Positions 1-7,667 are shown, counted from the stretch's first letter. The stretch: 11,848 bases of DNA from Pseudomonadota bacterium (GCA_021784255.1 JAJXSZ010000063.1:1-11848), one strand, 5' to 3'. Notes: a model not told the origin generated them from the letters alone. Made by a program: numbers and translations.

Positions 1-1
1 G

Positions 2-1135
2 GTCGGCAACGAGGGCGTGATCACGGTCGAGGAGGCCAAGGGCATCCAGACCGAGCTCGACGTCGTCGAGGGCATGCAGTTCGACCGCGGCTATGTCTCT
101 CCGTACTTCATCACCAATGCGGAGAAGATGATTGCCGAGATGGATCAGCCCTACATCCTGATCCACGAGAAGAAGCTCTCCGGCCTGCAGCCGATGCTGC
201 CGCTGCTCGAGACCATCGTGCAGTCCGGCCGCCCGCTGATGATCATCGCCGAGGACGTCGAGGGCGAGGCGCTCGCGACCCTGGTGGTCAACAAGCTGCG
301 CGGCGGCCTCAAGGTCGTGGCGGTGAAGGCGCCGGGCTTCGGTGATCGCCGCAAGGCGATGCTCGAGGACATCGCGATCCTGACCGGCGGCCAGGTGGTC
401 AGCGAAGATCTCGGGATCAAGCTCGAGAGCGTGACGCTGGCCATGCTCGGCAAGGCGAAGAAGGTGGTGATCGAGAAAGAGAACACCACCATCGTCGAGG
501 GTGCTGGCAAGAAGGCCGACATCACCGGCCGCTGCAACCAGATCCGTGCGCAGATCGAGGAGACCACCTCGGACTACGACCGCGAGAAGCTGCAGGAGCG
601 GCTGGCGAAACTCGCCGGCGGCGTTGCCGTCATCCGCGTCGGCGGTTCGACCGAGGTCGAGGTGAAGGAGCGCAAGGACCGCGTGGACGACGCGCTGCAC
701 GCGACCCGGGCTGCGGTTGAGGAAGGCATCGTGCCGGGTGGCGGCGTTGCGCTCGCGCGCGCCTCGCTGGTGCTCGCCAAGCTCAAGGCCGACAACGACG
801 ACCAGCGCTTCGGCATCGAGATCGTCCGCAAGGCCGCGCTCACGCCGCTGCGCCAGATCGCCGAGAACGCCGGCGAGGATGGCGCCGTCATTTCCGGCAA
901 GGTGCTGGACAAGGACGACTACAACTGGGGCTTCGACGCGCAGAGCGGCGAGTTCAAGGACCTGGTCAAGGCCGGCATCATCGACCCGACCAAGGTCGTG
1001 CGCACGGCGCTGCAGGACGCGGCCTCGGTCGCCGGCCTGCTGATCACCACCGAGGCGATGGTGGCCGAGAAGCCGGAGAAGAAGGCGCCGATGTCCGCGC
1101 CTCCGGGCGGCGGCATGGGCGACATGGACTTCTAA
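2..1135 (+). CDS. groEL: Chaperonin GroEL (Hsp60), C-terminal two thirds
   Basis: This is the ATP-dependent cytosolic chaperonin that folds proteins in a double heptameric ring with GroES. The frame is open from base 2 (VGNEGVITVEEAKG), so the true start lies upstream; compared with the usual length of about 547 residues, roughly the first 170 are missing. The 377 visible residues contain the apical-domain signature ELDVVEGMQFDRGY, the stretch IIAEDVEGEALATLVVN, the family signature around KAPGFGDRRKAML, and the intermediate/equatorial elements TSDYDREKLQERLAKLAGGVAVI, ALHATRAAVEEGIVPGGGVAL and DPTKVVRTALQDAASVAGLLITTEA. It ends in a short glycine/methionine tail (PPGGGMGDMDF), the usual flexible GroEL terminus. 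It is the only plus-strand gene here and is followed by a strong terminator; groES and any CIRCE or sigma-32 control would lie upstream of the window. Identification is essentially certain from sequence character; whether this is the sole groEL copy cannot be seen. Confidence 0.98.
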   Translation, partial: VGNEGVITVEEAKGIQTELDVVEGMQFDRGYVSPYFITNAEKMIAEMDQPYILIHEKKLSGLQPMLPLLETIVQSGRPLMIIAEDVEGEALATLVVNKLRGGLKVVAVKAPGFGDRRKAMLEDIAILTGGQVVSEDLGIKLESVTLAMLGKAKKVVIEKENTTIVEGAGKKADITGRCNQIRAQIEETTSDYDREKLQERLAKLAGGVAVIRVGGSTEVEVKERKDRVDDALHATRAAVEEGIVPGGGVALARASLVLAKLKADNDDQRFGIEIVRKAALTPLRQIAENAGEDGAVISGKVLDKDDYNWGFDAQSGEFKDLVKAGIIDPTKVVRTALQDAASVAGLLITTEAMVAEKPEKKAPMSAPPGGGMGDMDF

Positions 1136-1158
1136 GGTCCGGTCGCGACGAAAAACGA

Positions 1159-1187
1159 GGGCGGGCCGCAGGGCCCGCCCTTTTTTT
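1159..1187 (+). terminator. Rho-independent terminator of groEL
   Basis: A perfect 9-bp GC stem (GGGCGGGCC at 1159-1167, GGCCCGCCC at 1172-1180) with a 4-nt loop is followed at once by seven T residues (1181-1187). It begins 23 bases after the groEL stop codon. The T-tract lies on the plus-strand side only; on the minus strand only the A-run at 1151-1155 (five T on the minus strand) lies near the stem, so it may weakly serve convergent transcription too. Confidence 0.95.
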
Positions 1188-1403
1188 ATCCGCGGCTCCG
1201 TTTGTCCGCGGCTTCTTTGGAGTCATATCCGACCCGATAGAATCGATTGGCGGGATTTCTTGCTCTGGAAAACATAGAGCCCCGGGCAACTTATTTCCGG
1301 TCTGCCGGGGCCGGACAGGCTCAGACAGCGCGGCGGTTGCTCTACTCCGCGCGGGCTTGAGGCGCGGGCGGCCCGGCGGCAGCCGAGCCGGACAGGCGGT
1401 GTT
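1188..1403. other. Convergent intergenic region, no gene seen
   Basis: The 216 bases between the groEL terminator and the end of the small secreted protein gene hold no ORF I can support. Minor structure: TCCGCGGCT twice (1189-1197, 1205-1213), GCCGGACAGGC twice (1310-1320, 1387-1397), and a 6-bp stem (CCGCGC/GCGCGG with a 9-nt loop, near 1347-1367) without a T-run that could weakly mark the end of minus-strand transcription. Confidence 0.4.
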
Positions 1404-1697
1404 TCAGTGGACGGTCAGCAGCGTCCAGGCGCGGCGCAGGCGCTCGATGCCGGGGCGGATCAGCCCCTTGTCACAGAGCCGGCGGCCTTCGGCGGCAAGC
1501 CTGGTCACGTCAGGCGGCACTTTCGCCTGGGTGGCCCGCGCTCGCGCCACATCGGCCGACAACTGGTCGCAATAGGCAACGGTATCGGTGGTGATCGTCA
1601 TCGGCTTGCTCTGCACGAGCCGCAGCTGGGCCTTGCCTGGTCCGGTCTGGACCAAGGAAAGGATCAGCCCCAGGGTCACCACCGGAAGCGTGCGCAT
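1404..1697 (-). CDS. Small secreted two-cysteine protein, unknown function
   Basis: I do not recognise the family. The 97-residue reading begins with a plausible Sec signal peptide: MRTLPVV, a hydrophobic core (TLGLILSLV), then a likely cleavage after GKA near residue 23. The mature part is about 74 residues, mostly predicted helical, with exactly two cysteines (C43 in AYCDQL, C75 in RRLCDKG) that could form a disulfide between two helices; it ends with a basic/hydrophobic segment (ERLRRAWTLLTVH). An in-frame ATG at 1730 would add 11 residues; I prefer 1697 because the signal peptide then starts normally, but neither start has a convincing ribosome-binding site. It follows the histidine kinase stop by 46 nt (13 nt with the longer start), so it is probably the last gene of the htrA/two-component operon. 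A periplasmic accessory or target of that sensor is an inference from position only. Confidence 0.7.
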   Translation of the reverse strand: MRTLPVVTLGLILSLVQTGPGKAQLRLVQSKPMTITTDTVAYCDQLSADVARARATQAKVPPDVTRLAAEGRRLCDKGLIRPGIERLRRAWTLLTVH

Positions 1698-1743
1698 ACT
1701 ACGGCGGACATCGCATGCACCACCTCTCATCGCCGTGGGGCGG

Positions 1744-3177
1744 TCATGAAGCCACGTTCATACTGCTGGCTGGCAGCTTCAGGATCGCCCGCAGCCCCGG
1801 CGCGTTGTCGGCGAGCGTCAGCGTGCCGCCATGCAGCGTTGCCACCGCCTGCACCAGCGCGAGCCCCAGGCCCGACCCCGGCGTGCTGCGGGCCTGCTCG
1901 CCGCGGAAGAAACGTTCGGTGGCGCGGGTACGATCGGCTTCCGGGATACCGGGGCCGCGATCCGCGACCTCGATGCGCACGCCGTCCCGGCTGGCCGCGA
2001 GCGTGAGCTGCACGGTGGTGCCGGTGGGCGAGAACTTGACGGCATTGTCGAGCAGGTTGGCGACTGCCTGTTGGATCATGTCACGGTCGCCATGGAGCGA
2101 GATCTCGTACTGGATCGCGGCATCGAGCCGTAGCCCGGCCTCCTCGGCCGGTGCGGTGTAGAGCTCGGTCATGTCGGTAATCAGAGCCGACAGGTCGAAG
2201 GTCACGAAAGCAGAACGCCGGGCTCCGGCTTCGATTTCGGCAATCCTGAGGATCGCCTGAAACACCCCGACCACGCCGTCCAGATCCGCCTGCGCCCGTT
2301 CGATCGCAGCGTGCAACTCGTCGGGTGAACGGGCATGGATCGCCGCGTCCTCGAGGCGGGTGCGCGCGCGCGCGATCGGTGTGCGCAAGTCGTGGGCGAT
2401 GGCATTGGAGACCTGTTTCACCCCGTCCATCAGCCGCATGATGCGATCGAGCATGTCGTTGACCGCGGCGGCAAGCAGGTCGAACTCGTCGTCGGTGCCG
2501 GCGATGCGCACGCGCCGCGAAAGGTCGCCCGCGGCGATCGCCGCTGCCGTCGCCGAGACATCGGCCACGGTCGCGCGGAAGGCGCCGCGCACCAGCGCGC
2601 CGCCCAGCATGCCGAGAATCAGCGCCACCACCGCGGACCAGAGCAGCGCGGCGGTGAGCAGGCGACGCAACTGCGAACGGACGTGGGAATCCCGCCCGAC
2701 CAGCAGATGGAAGCCGCCGGCGAGGTTGAATTCATGCAGGCGCGCCACCCCTTTGAGGCCCGCGCGCTCCACCGGCAGCTCGAACCAGTTGGTGTCCAGG
2801 GTCACGCCGCGCGGCCAGGCGTTGAGGTTGCCGGCAATGCGGTCGAAACGCGGGCCGACCAGCAGATAGATCGCGTTGTCATCGATATTGGTGGCCAGGC
2901 GCTGGTCGATCGTTTCGATCAGCGCCGGCAACCCACCTTCCTGGTAGCGCTCGGCCAGGCCCTGCGTGTCGGCGTTGATGGCCGCATCGGTCTGCCGGTC
3001 GAGCAGGCCGACCGTGGTCCACCACAGGAACGCCGCCAGGGCCAGCGCCGAAAGACCGAACAGCGACGCATAGAGGATGCCGAAGCGGAACCCCGCGGAG
3101 CGGAACATCGGCGTCCGGCGCTGCCGCGGATCAGTGCGGCCGCGGCCCAGCATCTGCAGCGTGGTTGCGAGACTCAT
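1744..3177 (-). CDS. Membrane sensor histidine kinase (HAMP, HisKA, HATPase_c)
   Basis: This is the sensor kinase that autophosphorylates on histidine and passes the phosphate to the response regulator encoded just upstream. In the 477-residue product the order is: TM1 at about 33-58, a periplasmic sensor region of about 110 residues, TM2 at about 172-196, HAMP, then HisKA with the H-box SNAIAHDLRTPIAR (phospho-His near 262). The ATPase domain shows the N-box (QQAVANLLDNAVKFSPTG), G1 (VADRGPGIPEADR), F-box (ERFFRGEQAR) and G2 (GSGLGLALVQAVATLHGG). All catalytic motifs are intact, so it should be active. The start is uncertain: GTG at 3192, ATG at 3177 and ATG at 3108 are all in frame and none has a good Shine-Dalgarno; 3177 is a compromise, and the N-terminus before TM1 looks long for the family. 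The periplasmic domain does not reveal a ligand to me. Confidence 0.95.
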   Translation of the reverse strand: MSLATTLQMLGRGRTDPRQRRTPMFRSAGFRFGILYASLFGLSALALAAFLWWTTVGLLDRQTDAAINADTQGLAERYQEGGLPALIETIDQRLATNIDDNAIYLLVGPRFDRIAGNLNAWPRGVTLDTNWFELPVERAGLKGVARLHEFNLAGGFHLLVGRDSHVRSQLRRLLTAALLWSAVVALILGMLGGALVRGAFRATVADVSATAAAIAAGDLSRRVRIAGTDDEFDLLAAAVNDMLDRIMRLMDGVKQVSNAIAHDLRTPIARARTRLEDAAIHARSPDELHAAIERAQADLDGVVGVFQAILRIAEIEAGARRSAFVTFDLSALITDMTELYTAPAEEAGLRLDAAIQYEISLHGDRDMIQQAVANLLDNAVKFSPTGTTVQLTLAASRDGVRIEVADRGPGIPEADRTRATERFFRGEQARSTPGSGLGLALVQAVATLHGGTLTLADNAPGLRAILKLPASSMNVAS

Positions 3178-3232
3178 CCTGGGTTTGCGCACCGGGCGCG
3201 TTGCTGGCGGGGGCGGCGCGGCGCCGGGCGTC

Positions 3233-3916
3233 TCAGGGCGCCTCGGCGCGCAGCATGTAGCCGGCGTTGCGCACGGTGTGGATCAGCGGGGCGGGGAACG
3301 GCTTGTCCACCTTCTGGCGCAGGCGCGAGACATGCACGTCGATGACGTTCGTCTGCGGATCGAAATGGTAGTCCCACACGCCCTCGAGCAGCATGGTCCG
3401 GGTCACCACCTGGCCGGCATGACGCATCAGGTATTCGAGCAGGCGAAACTCGCGCGGCTGCAGGTCGATCTTCTCGCCGCCGCGGCGGACGGTGCGCGAC
3501 AGCAGGTCCATCTCCAGGTCCGCGACGGCAAGGCGCGTCACGGGTCCTTCGCCACGGCCGCGCCGCGCGATCCCCTCGACGCGCGCCAGCAGCTCCGCGA
3601 AGGAGAAGGGTTTGGTGAGGTAGTCGTCGCCGCCCGCCTTCAACCCCTTCACCCGCTCATCCACCTGGGCGAGGGCGGAGAGGAACAGGACCGGCGTGTG
3701 GTTGTTCTGCGAGCGCAGCGTCTCCAGCAGGCGCAGCCCGTCGATGCCGCCGGGCAGCATGCGGTCCAGCACGATGGCATCGAAACTCTCGGACGCGGCG
3801 AGGAACAGTCCGTCACGGCCGTTGGACGCGTGCTCGACGACGTGGCCCGCCTCGCGCAGTCCTTTCAGCACGAAACCGGCGACGTCCTTGTCGTCCTCGA
3901 CCACCAGGATACGCAT
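3233..3916 (-). CDS. OmpR-family DNA-binding response regulator
   Basis: This is the cytoplasmic transcription factor of the two-component pair, 227 residues, the usual length for the OmpR/PhoB family. The receiver domain (about 1-118) has the acidic pair in VVEDD (residues 7-9), the phospho-acceptor D51 in IVLDRMLPG, the switch Ser80 in LFLSA and the conserved K102 in YLTKPFS. The winged-helix domain (about 130-225) shows LQPREFRLLEYLMRHAGQVVTR, the recognition-helix region NVIDVHVSRLRQKVD and the wing HTVRNAGYMLR. The start is firm: MRILVVEDD is preceded by AGGAG (minus strand, 3926-3930) nine bases away. It begins 32 nt after the htrA stop and is followed after 55 nt by the kinase gene. 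Overall it resembles CusR/CopR/QseB-like regulators, but I cannot assign a stimulus. Confidence 0.96.
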   Translation of the reverse strand: MRILVVEDDKDVAGFVLKGLREAGHVVEHASNGRDGLFLAASESFDAIVLDRMLPGGIDGLRLLETLRSQNNHTPVLFLSALAQVDERVKGLKAGGDDYLTKPFSFAELLARVEGIARRGRGEGPVTRLAVADLEMDLLSRTVRRGGEKIDLQPREFRLLEYLMRHAGQVVTRTMLLEGVWDYHFDPQTNVIDVHVSRLRQKVDKPFPAPLIHTVRNAGYMLRAEAP

Positions 3917-3925
3917 CGTTCGTTT

Positions 3926-3930
3926 CTCCT
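3926..3930 (-). promoter_or_regulatory. Shine-Dalgarno of the response regulator gene
   Basis: AGGAG on the minus strand, nine bases before the ATG at 3916. It fixes the start against longer in-frame extensions that run back to 4021 inside the end of htrA, and indicates independent ribosome loading within a probable htrA-led transcript. Confidence 0.7.
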
Positions 3931-3948
3931 CGCGTAAGATCGCTTCTA

Positions 3949-5034
3949 TCAATTCGATTCGATCCGGGGGCGCAACCCTACCGCGACCGACAGATTGAAG
4001 CCATGGCCGTTGCGCACGCAACTCAGATCGACGCGCCCGCCCGGCGCGGTAAGGGCGACCGCGCGCTGCAGCGAGCGGGCGGAGTCGAGCTTCGTGCCGT
4101 TGACCGCCAGCACGATGTCGCCGGGGCGAAGCCCGGCGCGCGCCGCCGGCCCCTGGGGCGTCACCTCGACGATGCGCACGCCATGGGCGGGCGCGCCGAG
4201 GAACGGGTTGCCGGCGGAGCGGTCATCGAGCGACACGCCCAGCCAGCCGCGCGGGATCGTGCCGTGCGATCCGAGCTCGTTCACGATCCTGCGCACCAGC
4301 TCGGCGGGAATCGCAAAGCCGATGCCGACCGATCCGCCGGAAGGGGTGTAGATGGCCGAGTTCATGCCCACCACCCGCCCCTCGCTGTCGAAGAGCGGGC
4401 CGCCGGAATTGCCAGGATTGATGGGCGCGTCGATCTGGATGAAGTCGTCGAACGGGCCTGCCCCCAGATCGCGGCCGAAGGCGGAGACAATGCCCGCCGT
4501 GACCGAGCCGCCGAGACCGAACGGGTTGCCGGCGGCGATCACCCAGTCGCCCACCTGCAGCGACCGGCTGGAGCCGAAAGTGACGGCCGGCAGCGGGCCC
4601 GGCGCGTCGATCCGGATCAGCGCAATATCGGTGAGTTCGTCCGAGCCGACGAGGCGGGCGGGGAAACTGCGCCCGTCCGCGAGGTCGACGACGATCCTGT
4701 CGGCGTTGCCGACCACGTGGTCGTTGGTGACGATCAGCCCCGAGGGGTCGATGATGAAGCCCGACCCGGCGCCGCGAAGGTGGCGCACCGCGGGAGGCAG
4801 CCGGCCGCGGAACTTCTGGCGGATCGACGGCGGCAGCTCGGCCAGCGGGTCGCGGCCGCGGACCGTTTCCTCGACGCCGATATTCACCACCGCCGGCAGC
4901 ACGCGCCTGATCAGCGGCGCGAAGCTGTGCGGCCCTTCCGCACGCGCCGAGGCGCAGCCCGGCAATGGCAGGGCGGTGGAGAGTGCCAGCGCCCCGGCAA
5001 GCGCGGCGCGGCGAGGAAGGGCGGCAGGCAGCAT
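3949..5034 (-). CDS. HtrA/DegP-like periplasmic serine protease, one PDZ domain
   Basis: This is a trypsin-like protease/chaperone of the HtrA family, acting on misfolded envelope proteins outside the inner membrane. The 361-residue product starts MLPAALPRRAALAG and carries a twin-arginine-like, alanine-rich signal sequence ending in LPLPGCAS, so it may be Tat-exported and/or lipidated at C27. The protease domain has the full triad: H106 in TNDHVVG, D136 in LTDIALIRI and S210 in NPGNSGGPL, plus the oxyanion loop. One PDZ domain follows (about 265-355: GWLGVSLDD, PAARAGLRPGDIVLAVNG). DegP and DegQ usually carry two PDZ domains and about 450-500 residues, so this is the shorter DegS/one-PDZ layout, but without an obvious retained TM anchor. 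The long open frame further upstream is an in-frame shadow of hrpB. It is the first gene of the probable operon with the two-component genes. Confidence 0.95.
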   Translation of the reverse strand: MLPAALPRRAALAGALALSTALPLPGCASARAEGPHSFAPLIRRVLPAVVNIGVEETVRGRDPLAELPPSIRQKFRGRLPPAVRHLRGAGSGFIIDPSGLIVTNDHVVGNADRIVVDLADGRSFPARLVGSDELTDIALIRIDAPGPLPAVTFGSSRSLQVGDWVIAAGNPFGLGGSVTAGIVSAFGRDLGAGPFDDFIQIDAPINPGNSGGPLFDSEGRVVGMNSAIYTPSGGSVGIGFAIPAELVRRIVNELGSHGTIPRGWLGVSLDDRSAGNPFLGAPAHGVRIVEVTPQGPAARAGLRPGDIVLAVNGTKLDSARSLQRAVALTAPGGRVDLSCVRNGHGFNLSVAVGLRPRIESN

Positions 5035-5114
5035 CACAGTCCGGTCCACCAGCGAGTTTGGTCGCAACACGACGTTTCGTGCCAGCACGTACAACCGAGC
5101 CGGGGACGATACGA

Positions 5115-5141
5115 CTGACCCGCGACTTAAATCGACGTCAG
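5115..5141. promoter_or_regulatory. Imperfect dyad upstream of htrA, possible operator/promoter
   Basis: CTGAC (5115-5119) is mirrored by GTCAG (5137-5141) around an AT-richer centre (CGACTTAAATCG, 5123-5134), 81-107 bases before the htrA ATG. The inner CGA/TCG arms are one base out of register with the outer arms, so symmetry is imperfect. It is the most AT-rich spot of the intergenic region and a reasonable site for a promoter or regulator binding. I could not fit convincing -35 and -10 boxes. Confidence 0.3.
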
Positions 5142-5156
5142 CCTGGAGCAACCTCA

Positions 5157-5184
5157 GCCCGGTCCGAGCCTGTTCGGCCCGGGC
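5157..5184. other. Strong 28-nt hairpin between hrpB and htrA
   Basis: GCCCGG (5157-5162) pairs with CCGGGC (5179-5184); after one mismatch (T5163/C5178) CCGA (5164-5167) pairs with TCGG (5174-5177) around the loop GCCTGT. No T-run follows on either strand, so it is not a canonical intrinsic terminator. It could end hrpB transcription with Rho or fold in the 5' leader of htrA. It overlaps the first copy of the adjacent 18-bp repeat by five bases. Confidence 0.5.
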
Positions 5185-5215
5185 AGAGCGGAGATAACGG
5201 GCAGAGCGGAGATAA
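5180..5215. repeat. Perfect tandem duplication, 2 x 18 bp
   Basis: The unit CGGGCAGAGCGGAGATAA occurs at 5180-5197 and again without a gap at 5198-5215; all 18 positions match. On the minus strand each unit reads as TTATCTCCGCTCTGCCCG. It lies 146-181 bases before the htrA start. The rest of the intergenic region (5035-5297) holds the dyad and the hairpin listed separately, and no gene that I can support. The repeat may be a duplicated regulator site or simple replication slippage. Confidence 0.9.
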
Positions 5216-5297
5216 GTTGCTCTGAATTTGATGTTTCCCGGACCGGGCAATTCGGCCAGACGATGCCCTCGGGCCGGATCTTGCTCGCGGGGCGACA

Positions 5298-7667
5298 TCA
5301 GCCGGCTTGCGGATCCTCCGGCCAGGCATGCCGCGGATAGCGGCCGCGCATCTCCGCCCGGACGTCGCGCCAGGCGCCGCGCCAGAACCCCGCCAGATCG
5401 GTCGTCACGGCGATCGGCCGGCCGGCCGGCGAGAGCAGCGCGAGCCTTGGCACGAGACGCCCCTCGGCGAGGCGCGGCGTGGCGGCGAGCCCGTAGAATG
5501 CCTGTGCGCGGGCGGCGGCGAGTGGTTCCGGCTGCGTGTAGTCCAGCCGCGCGCGGCCGGCGGGAAGTGCAATTTCGGCCGGCAGCAGCGTGTCGAGGCG
5601 ATGACGCCGAGCGCGACCCAGCCGCTCCGACAGCAAGACAACGAGATCGAGTTTGCTGGCGTCGGCCAGCCGGGTGCGGCCTTGGAGCGCCTGGGCGAGC
5701 CAGGTCCGGTCGGCCGCGAGCGCCGCATCGGAGAGGTCCGGCCAGCCCTCGTCGGGGAACAGCCGGGCAGCGAGGGCGACACGCGCCTGAAGCTGGCGCG
5801 CCGCTTCCGTCCAGGGCAGCGAGGGCAGCGAAACCGCGTCCGCGAGCGCCCGCGCAGTGGCCTCGGGGTCCGCGGCGATGGTGCGATCCTCCAGGATCAG
5901 CGTGCCGAGGCGGCGCCGTCGCCGAGCGATCACGGCTCCCTGCACCGCATCGAACCCGGCTTCCTCCACGACCGTGACCCTGGCCGAGACCGCATCCGGC
6001 AGGTCCGCAGGGTCGAGCGCCGAGGCGAGGCGGATCGCCGTGCCGCGCGCCGCGTGGACCGCCGCAACGGCCAGGAACGGCGCGCGCGCCAGCGGGTCGG
6101 TGAGCGGCAGGGAGGCGCTGCCGCCACCGGCGAGGCGGAAGCTGCCGGGGTCGCGGCGCTGGGCGATACGGTCCGGAAAAGCCGCGGCGATCAGGCGACC
6201 GGGGTCGCCTTCGGCCGCCGCCTTCGTGCCGAGACGCCGTCGGTACATGTCGGCGGTGCGGCGGATGGCGCCGAGGGGGCGATCGCGGCTCAGCGCGTCG
6301 AGCCGGAGCGCGATGTCGGTGCTCGCGGCCTCGCGCAGCGGGTCGCGTTCCTCCAGCAGCGCCGCGATGTCGGCGGCGAGCGCCGCCTCCGCGGGGGTGC
6401 GGGCGGCGAGCATCATCGCGGCAAGGCGGGGATGGGCGCCAAGCTCCGCCATGCGCCGGCCGGCATCGGTGATGCGGCCCGCCGCGTCGAGGGCGCCGAG
6501 GCCGCGCAGCAGCTCGGTGGCCGTGGCGAGTGCCGCGGCCGGCGGCGCATCCGCAAACGGCAGCGATTGCGGTGCGGCGCCCCAGGCGGCGCAGGTGAGG
6601 CAGAGGGGCGCGAGGTCGGCGGCGAGGATTTCCGGACGCTCCGACGCCGGCAGGCCACGATGCAGCGCCGCGGTCCAGAGGCGGATGGCGATGCCCGGCC
6701 CTTCGCGTCCCGCCCGGCCGGCGCGCTGTGTCGCGGCGGCGCGGCTGATGCGCACGGTGGCGAGCCGGGTGAGGCCGGAGTCGGGATCGAATACCGGCGC
6801 GCGGCGGAACCCGCCATCGATGACGATGCGCACGCCGGGGATGGTGAGCGAGGTCTCGGCAATCGAGGTTGCGAGAACCACGCGCCGGCGCGCGCCCTGG
6901 GTGAGGGCGGCAAGCTGCGTCGCGGCGGGCAGATCGCCGTGCAGCGCCAGCACGTCGGCGTCGCAGGCGCCGATGGCCTCCTCGGTGCGGCGGATCTCGG
7001 CCATGCCCGGCAGGAAGACGAGAATATCGCCGGCCTCGTCGTGCAGCGCCTCGCGCACCGCGCGGGCGGCGGCCTGCGGCAGGTCGCGCGGATGGGCGAG
7101 GTCGCGGCGGGTGTGGCGGATGTCGGTCGGGAAGGCGCGGCCCTCCGCCGCCACGACCGGACCGGCGAGCAGCGCGGCAAGACGTTGCGTATCCGGTGTC
7201 GCCGACATCGCGAGCAGGCGCAGTTCCGGGCGCAGGGTCTGCACTTCGCGGCACAGCGCCATGGCGACGTCGGCTTCGACGCTGCGCTCATGCACTTCGT
7301 CGAGGATCGCCAGCGAAACCCCGTCGAGCCCCGGATCGGCGAGCAGGCGACGCACCAGCAGTCCCTCGGTCAGCACTTCGATACGCGTGTGCGGGCCGAC
7401 GGCGGATTCGAGACGGGTGCGGAACCCGACCAGCCCGCCGGGGGCCTCGCCACGTTCCGCCGCCATGCGGGTCGCCGCGGCACGGGCGGCAAGGCGCCGC
7501 GGTTCCAGCATCACGATACGTCCGCCACCGATCCAGCTCTCGCCGAGCAGCGCTGGCGGCACGCGCGTCGTCTTGCCGGCGCCCGGCGGGGCAACGAGCA
7601 GGGCCGCGCGATGCTCGCCGAGTGCCGCGCGCAGGGCGGGGAGCGCCGCTTCGACGGGCAGTTCCAT
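5298..7667 (-). CDS. hrpB: ATP-dependent helicase HrpB (DEAH-box-like RNA helicase family)
   Basis: This is the 789-residue bacterial DExH helicase HrpB, close to the family's usual 800-820 residues. The helicase motifs are in order: Walker A PPGAGKTT (27-34), Ia around LEPRRLAARA (55-64), motif II DEVH (123-126), motif III SAT (155-157), LVFLPGMAEI (about 216-225), the ATSIAETSLTIPGV stretch (266-279) and motif VI QRAGRAGR (314-321). The C-terminal part matches HrpB in character (RLAGGGSASLPLTDPLA; LPAEIALPAGRARLDYTQPEPL; FWRGAWRDVRAEMRGRYPRHAWPEDP), including the terminal RYPKHxWPEDP-like signature. The physiological substrate of HrpB is poorly understood; in Borrelia its paralogue HrpA regulates gene expression. 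The start ATG shares one base with the upstream amidohydrolase stop (TGATG) and has GAGGA just ahead, so translation is coupled. Longer upstream readings are shadows inside the amidohydrolase. Confidence 0.97.
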   Translation of the reverse strand: MELPVEAALPALRAALGEHRAALLVAPPGAGKTTRVPPALLGESWIGGGRIVMLEPRRLAARAAATRMAAERGEAPGGLVGFRTRLESAVGPHTRIEVLTEGLLVRRLLADPGLDGVSLAILDEVHERSVEADVAMALCREVQTLRPELRLLAMSATPDTQRLAALLAGPVVAAEGRAFPTDIRHTRRDLAHPRDLPQAAARAVREALHDEAGDILVFLPGMAEIRRTEEAIGACDADVLALHGDLPAATQLAALTQGARRRVVLATSIAETSLTIPGVRIVIDGGFRRAPVFDPDSGLTRLATVRISRAAATQRAGRAGREGPGIAIRLWTAALHRGLPASERPEILAADLAPLCLTCAAWGAAPQSLPFADAPPAAALATATELLRGLGALDAAGRITDAGRRMAELGAHPRLAAMMLAARTPAEAALAADIAALLEERDPLREAASTDIALRLDALSRDRPLGAIRRTADMYRRRLGTKAAAEGDPGRLIAAAFPDRIAQRRDPGSFRLAGGGSASLPLTDPLARAPFLAVAAVHAARGTAIRLASALDPADLPDAVSARVTVVEEAGFDAVQGAVIARRRRRLGTLILEDRTIAADPEATARALADAVSLPSLPWTEAARQLQARVALAARLFPDEGWPDLSDAALAADRTWLAQALQGRTRLADASKLDLVVLLSERLGRARRHRLDTLLPAEIALPAGRARLDYTQPEPLAAARAQAFYGLAATPRLAEGRLVPRLALLSPAGRPIAVTTDLAGFWRGAWRDVRAEMRGRYPRHAWPEDPQAG

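Noticed and set aside
1310..1397. 11-bp direct repeat GCCGGACAGGC as a mobile-element or attachment site trace
   Set aside because: Short GC-rich words recur by chance here, there is no integrase or transposase nearby, and nothing between the copies looks inserted.
1188..1403. Possible small RNA or tRNA in the gap after groEL
   Set aside because: No cloverleaf, no T-loop consensus and no promoter/terminator pair could be found by reading either strand.
5237..5247. Inverted repeat CCCGG-A-CCGGG downstream of hrpB as a terminator
   Set aside because: The single-base loop cannot form a real hairpin and there is no T-run; at most a short palindromic site.
5035..7254. In-frame N-terminal extension of htrA by several hundred residues
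   Set aside because: The extension is Arg/Pro-rich shadow sequence over hrpB and the intergenic region; the htrA signal peptide at the ATG at 5034 marks the real start.
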